From assembly GCA_005787785.1 (NCBI GenBank), contig SXZT01000107.1:1-37144 (forward strand): a stretch of 37,144 nt of DNA. Direction: 5' to 3'. How positions within the stretch are numbered: position 1 is the stretch's first letter; each line of letters begins with the position of its first letter. Origin of the DNA: Actinomycetota bacterium (GTDB taxonomy: Bacteria; Actinomycetota; Acidimicrobiia; Acidimicrobiales; Ilumatobacteraceae). The translations under genes were made by a program, and so were the position numbers. The notes beneath the pieces are model-generated. The model was not told the origin of the DNA, searched no databases, and worked only from the letters and a program-made list of their open reading frames with translations. Below, one piece after another: positions 33,291-37,144 of the stretch.

Positions 33291-33839
33291 GTGACAACCT
33301 CTCGCGATTCGATCATTCTCGAACGTCGCTTCGTCAACGCACTTGCAGCACTCGGTGACGAAAGTCTGGCTGCGGCAGCGCTCGCTCTCGACGACGACCT
33401 GCGCGACGTGCTCGCCCAGGTGGCCGGCCTCGGAGCGACCGCGTTCGATGATGGGACGACGCTCGCTGAACGCATTCGCGACGGGGCACATCGTCGTCGC
33501 TGTGCGGGCGATGTGTGCGTGGTTCTGTGCGAACCGTGCACCAGTCATAGCATCGAGGTGCTCGGGTCCGCATCCGACGACCCGACGCTCGACGACCTCA
33601 CGGCGATCCTTCCCGACGCGATCGAGAAATTCGGTCTCGATGTCGTCAAGCTGATGGCCATCCAGTACTCACTCTCGCTGCAGGGATTCAAGAAATTGAT
33701 CGCCACCGATGACCGGTTTGCTCTGCCGGTTTCACAGAGCCCCGCGACCCAACTGCGCATCGTCGACGAAGAGGCCCAGGCCGCCAAGCGCGCCGCGCGC
33801 AAGGAACGTCGCGCTGCCGAGAAGGCGAAAAAGCGCTAA
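33291..33839 (+). CDS. Uncharacterised protein, 182 aa, basic C-terminus
   Basis: Open frame with the leaderless-type start at GTG 33291. Ends AAKRAARKERRAAEKAKKR. Confidence 0.7.
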   Translation: MTTSRDSIILERRFVNALAALGDESLAAAALALDDDLRDVLAQVAGLGATAFDDGTTLAERIRDGAHRRRCAGDVCVVLCEPCTSHSIEVLGSASDDPTLDDLTAILPDAIEKFGLDVVKLMAIQYSLSLQGFKKLIATDDRFALPVSQSPATQLRIVDEEAQAAKRAARKERRAAEKAKKR

Positions 33840-33847
33840 ACGCGCTT
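33827..33847 (-). terminator. Candidate intrinsic terminator for the 33854..34273 gene
   Basis: Minus strand AAGCGC-gttta-GCGCTT followed by TTT (run of five T). Overlaps the 3' end of the convergent CDS. Confidence 0.5.
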
Positions 33848-33853
33848 CCTTCG

Positions 33854-34273
33854 TCAGTGACGACCGAGCACCCGGTCGGGAGAGAGGGCGATCACGACCC
33901 GCATCGCGGTCGCCGGGTCGAAGGCCGAGCCGTCGGCATGCCCGTGTTTGCGAACGACGGCATCACGCAGGGCGAAATCGGGGTCGTCCTCCACATCGAG
34001 CGCACCGCGCAATTCGACGTAGTGCGATGGGTTGTGCGGGTCGATCACGCTGAAGGAGCCACGTCCGGCGCGCAGCGCGTTCACGTGCTTTTGTCGCCGC
34101 GCATGGGTGCTGACGAGGATCTCTCCGTCCCGCCAGAGGAACCAAACGGGGGTCGCATTCGGGTCGCCCTGGGCGTCAATAATGCACAGGGTGCCTGTCG
34201 TGGGCTCGCTGAGAATGCGTTCTGCGTTCGCCGTCAACCGGAACTGTTTCGGCGACTTTGCGTTTTCGTTCAT
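33854..34273 (-). CDS. PPOX-class (possibly F420-dependent) oxidoreductase
   Basis: TGTLCIIDAQGDPNATPVWFLWRDGEILVSTHARRQKHVNALRAGRGSFSVIDPHNPSHYVELRGALDVEDD. Confidence 0.85.
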   Translation of the reverse strand: MNENAKSPKQFRLTANAERILSEPTTGTLCIIDAQGDPNATPVWFLWRDGEILVSTHARRQKHVNALRAGRGSFSVIDPHNPSHYVELRGALDVEDDPDFALRDAVVRKHGHADGSAFDPATAMRVVIALSPDRVLGRH

Positions 34274-34343
34274 GGGACAACCCCCTTTTTCAATCGCTCT
34301 TTTGTGTCACTACTATGACAAAGGAGGGACTGAACAAATCGTA

Positions 34344-34383
34344 AACCCCTCGCGGAAGCGTTCAGAGGGAAGGGGTTCGCGAG
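34344..34383 (+). promoter_or_regulatory. Potential SD-sequestering stem with a mutually exclusive alternative
   Basis: AACCCCT (34344-34350) pairs with AGGGGTT (34371-34377), which includes the likely SD. CTCGCG (34349-34354) can instead pair with CGCGAG (34378-34383). Confidence 0.35.
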
Positions 34384-35238
34384 ATGGCGAACAATGTGCG
34401 AGCGGCACCGCTGCAAACCGATTGGCCCGGCTCGAAAGAGGCCATGATCGACAAGCACGAGGCTGCGGCCCACGAGGCGAAGAAGCAGGGAGCCCAGGTC
34501 ATGTGCTTCCAGGAACTCTTCTACGGGCCGTACTTCTGCCAGGTGCAGGATGCCGAGTACTACGCGTACACCGAATACATCCCCGATGGCCCGACGACGC
34601 AGCGGTTCCAGAGCGTGGCGAAGGAACTGGGCATGGTCCTCGTGCTGCCGATGTACGAAGTCGTTCAGCCGGGCGTGTACTACAACACCGCCGCGGTGAT
34701 CGATGCCGACGGCACCTACCTCGGCAAGTACCGCAAGCAGCACATCCCTCAGGTCAAGGGCTTCTGGGAGAAGTTCTATTTCAAACCCGGTAACGGCGGC
34801 TACCCCGTGTTCGAAACCGCAGTCGGCAAGGTCGGCGTCTACATCTGTTACGACCGCCACTTTCCGGAAGGTTGGCGCGCACTCGGTGTGAACGGTGCCG
34901 AGATCGTGTTCAACCCGTCGGCAACACACCGTGGCCTCTCCGAATACCTGTGGCGCCTCGAGCAGCCCGCATCAGCCGTGGCGAACATGTACTACGTCGG
35001 GGCGATCAACCGCGTCGGCATCGAGCCTCTGGGTGAAAACGACTTCTACGGCCAGTCGTACTTCGTCGACCCCGAGGGAAAGTTCGTCGGTGAGGTCGGC
35101 GACCCGTACAAGCCCGAACTGATCGTGCGCGACCTCGACATGGACAAAATCAAGCAGGTGCGCGACCGCTGGGCGTTCTACCGCGACCGCCGTCCCGACG
35201 CCTACGGAGATCTGATCGAAAGCCGCCTCGGCGGCTGA
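34384..35238 (+). CDS. Nitrilase-superfamily amidohydrolase, probable N-carbamoyl-beta-alanine amidohydrolase (beta-ureidopropionase)
   Basis: Glu-Lys-Cys triad context: VMCFQELFYGPYF, KYRKQHIPQVKGFWEKFYF, VGVYICYDRHFPEGWRALG. Adjacent to dihydropyrimidinase. Confidence 0.9.
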   Translation: MANNVRAAPLQTDWPGSKEAMIDKHEAAAHEAKKQGAQVMCFQELFYGPYFCQVQDAEYYAYTEYIPDGPTTQRFQSVAKELGMVLVLPMYEVVQPGVYYNTAAVIDADGTYLGKYRKQHIPQVKGFWEKFYFKPGNGGYPVFETAVGKVGVYICYDRHFPEGWRALGVNGAEIVFNPSATHRGLSEYLWRLEQPASAVANMYYVGAINRVGIEPLGENDFYGQSYFVDPEGKFVGEVGDPYKPELIVRDLDMDKIKQVRDRWAFYRDRRPDAYGDLIESRLGG

Positions 35239-35253
35239 GAAACAGGGGGACAC

Positions 35254-36678
35254 ATGGCACGCACACTCATCATCAACGGAACAATCATCAGCCCCACCGG
35301 CCTCAGCGCCGGTGACGTGCTGGTCGACGGCGAAACGATCGCGGCGATCTTCCAACCGGGTCAGGTGGCAGCACTCGGCGTGACCGCCGACCGCACGATC
35401 GACGCCAGGGGCAAATACGTCATTCCCGGTGGAATCGACGTGCACACCCACATGGAACTGCCCTTCGGCGGCACCGAAGCCTCGGACACCTTCGAAACCG
35501 GCAGCAATGCAGCGGCATGGGGCGGTGTCACCACGATCGTCGACATGGCGCTGCAGCGCTACGGCGAGAACGTGCAGCAGGGCCTGGCCACCTGGCACCG
35601 CAAGGCGGAGGGCAACTGCTCGATCGACTATGCGTTCCACCAGATCATCGGCGGCATCGACGACCAGTCGTTGAAGGACATGACCTACCTCGTCGAGAAC
35701 GAAGGCGTCACATCGTTCAAGTTGTTCATGGCTTACCCGGGTGTCTTCTACAGCGACGACGGCCAGATCCTGAAGGCGATGCAGACCGCAAGCGAGAACG
35801 GCGCGATGATCATGATGCACGCCGAGAACGGCATCGCAATCGACGTGCTCGTCGCGCAGCACCTGGCGCGCCGCGAAACCGACCCGAAGTATCACTCGAT
35901 CAGCCGTCCGAGCCTGCTCGAAGGCGAGGCCACGCACCGCGCAATCGTTCTGTCGAAGGTCGCCGGCAACGTTCCGCTGTACATCGTGCACATGTCGGCG
36001 TCCGAAGCCCTCGACGAAGTGGCCCAAGCCCAGAACGAGGGCTTGAACGTCTTCGCCGAAACCTGTCCGCAGTACCTCTACATGACGCTCGAAGACCACC
36101 TGGCCCAGCCGGGTTTCGAGGGTGCGAAGTACGTCTGCAGCCCGCCGATTCGCTCGAAGCACGACCACCGGCACCACCACCAGGACCTGTGGAAGGGCCT
36201 GCGCATGAACGAACTCGCCATCGTGTCCACCGACCATTGCCCGTTCTGCATGAAGGACCAGAAGGAACTCGGCATGGGCGACTTCTCGAAGATCCCGAAC
36301 GGCATCGCCGGCGTCGAACACCGCATGGAGCTCATCTATCAGGGCGTCGTGTTGGGTGAGATCAGCCTCGAGCGTTGGGTCGAGACGTGCGCCACCACTC
36401 CGGCGCGCATGTTCGGCATGTACCCGAAGAAGGGCATCATCGCGCCGGGTTCCGACGCCGACATCGTCGTGTGGGACCCGAACGCACAGACGAAGATCGG
36501 CATCAACGACAAGCACCACATGAACACCGACCACAGCGCGTGGGAGGGAACGGTCATCGACGGAAAGGTCGACACCGTCATGTCACGCGGCATGATCGTG
36601 ATGGAAAACGACAAATTCACCGGCCGCAAGGGTCACGGCAGGTACGTGAAGCGTGGCCTCAGCCAGTACCTCCACTGA
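35254..36678 (+). CDS. hydA: Dihydropyrimidinase (D-hydantoinase)
   Basis: GKYVIPGGIDVHTHMELPFGGTEASDTFETGSNAAAWGGVTTIVD, SFKLFMAYPGVF, MMHAENG, STDHCPF, KKGIIAPGSDADIVVWDP. Confidence 0.95.
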   Translation: MARTLIINGTIISPTGLSAGDVLVDGETIAAIFQPGQVAALGVTADRTIDARGKYVIPGGIDVHTHMELPFGGTEASDTFETGSNAAAWGGVTTIVDMALQRYGENVQQGLATWHRKAEGNCSIDYAFHQIIGGIDDQSLKDMTYLVENEGVTSFKLFMAYPGVFYSDDGQILKAMQTASENGAMIMMHAENGIAIDVLVAQHLARRETDPKYHSISRPSLLEGEATHRAIVLSKVAGNVPLYIVHMSASEALDEVAQAQNEGLNVFAETCPQYLYMTLEDHLAQPGFEGAKYVCSPPIRSKHDHRHHHQDLWKGLRMNELAIVSTDHCPFCMKDQKELGMGDFSKIPNGIAGVEHRMELIYQGVVLGEISLERWVETCATTPARMFGMYPKKGIIAPGSDADIVVWDPNAQTKIGINDKHHMNTDHSAWEGTVIDGKVDTVMSRGMIVMENDKFTGRKGHGRYVKRGLSQYLH

Positions 36679-36694
36679 CAGAAAAGAGAACCAG

Positions 36695-37144
36695 ATGAAG
36701 CGCATTTCCCATTGGATCGACGGCAAGGTCGCCGCCGGCACGTCGGGCCGTTCCGGCAAGGTCTTCAACCCCGCCACCGGTGAGGTGCAGGCCGAGGTCG
36801 ACTTCGCCGACGTGTCGGAAATCGACAAAGCGGTGGCGACGGCAAAGGCGGCGTTGCCCGCATGGCGCGCCACCAACCTGTCGCGCCGCGCCGAGATCAT
36901 GTTCAACCTGCGTGAACTGATCGATGCCAACCGCAAGGAAATCGCATCTCTGCTCTCGCTCGAGCACGGCAAGGTCATCTCCGACGCCCTCGGTGAAGTT
37001 GCGCGTGGCCTCGAAAACATCGAGTTCGCGTGTGGCGTTCCGCACCTCATGAAGGGTTCGTACAGCGAACAGGCATCGTCGGGTGTCGACGTGTACAACA
37101 TCCGCCAACCCCTCGGTGTCGTCGCCGGCATCACTCCGTTCAAC
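36695..37144 (+). CDS. mmsA: CoA-acylating methylmalonate-semialdehyde dehydrogenase (3' truncated by window edge)
   Basis: MKRISHWIDGKVAAGTSGRSGKVFNPATGEVQAEV...RGLENIEFACGVPHLMKGSYSEQASSGVDVYNIRQPLGVVAGITPFN, typical MMSDH N-terminus. Runs off the end, so it is absent from the ORF track. Confidence 0.9.
   Translation, partial: MKRISHWIDGKVAAGTSGRSGKVFNPATGEVQAEVDFADVSEIDKAVATAKAALPAWRATNLSRRAEIMFNLRELIDANRKEIASLLSLEHGKVISDALGEVARGLENIEFACGVPHLMKGSYSEQASSGVDVYNIRQPLGVVAGITPFN

Noticed and set aside
34972-36534. 520-aa minus-strand ORF antisense to dihydropyrimidinase
   Set aside because: The plus-strand dihydropyrimidinase is highly convincing; the antisense translation is V/D/H-rich shadow sequence.
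1-37144. CRISPR arrays, tRNA/rRNA genes, transposases, phage or toxin-antitoxin modules
   Set aside because: Looked for direct-repeat/spacer arrays, tRNA-like cloverleaf with TTCRANYC, DDE/HUH transposase motifs and small toxin pairs; none could be supported.

Overview
This 37 kb window is high-GC and gene-dense. It looks like an actinobacterial chromosome, possibly of the Acidimicrobiia type (inferred from WhiB, a PdtaS-like kinase, DUF3090/SCO1664-type genes, DUF3107, a class E sortase and an F420/PPOX-like protein; no 16S is present). I found no tRNA, rRNA, CRISPR array, transposon or phage genes. Recognisable modules in order: an alpha/beta hydrolase (truncated at the left edge); a family 5-like uracil-DNA glycosylase; a histidine phosphatase/DUF3090/SCO1664 kinase-like operon; an uncharacterised ORF; etfBA; a lipid kinase; a GDPD; whiB converging on pdtaS; an ArsA/Get3-like ATPase pair with DUF3107; mrp divergent from a SufR-like regulator; a complete ccmABCDEFGH(I) System I cytochrome c maturation operon followed by a sulfite-oxidase-like gene; a class E sortase; an enoyl-CoA hydratase; a TetR regulator; a large Lhr-type helicase; a DtxR-family regulator; a HelD-like helicase; a secreted protein; a cold-shock protein; PPOX-like genes; and a pyrimidine-catabolic operon (nitrilase/beta-ureidopropionase, dihydropyrimidinase, MMSDH), truncated at the right edge. 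Observations most worth a second look: the co-translated kinase/phosphatase/DUF3090 module of unknown function; recurrent TANNNT-N5..9-start architecture implying widespread leaderless transcription; an apparent CTG start codon for one Get3-like ATPase; the 5x14-bp tandem repeat and palindromes between mrp and the SufR-like gene; a 21-bp tandem repeat that triplicates the 3' end and stop codon of lhr; a perfect hairpin overlapping a stop codon between convergent genes; a complete System I ccm operon in a probable actinobacterium; and an SD-sequestering stem with a mini-ORF upstream of the pyrimidine operon. All assignments come from reading motifs by eye. No database search was run.
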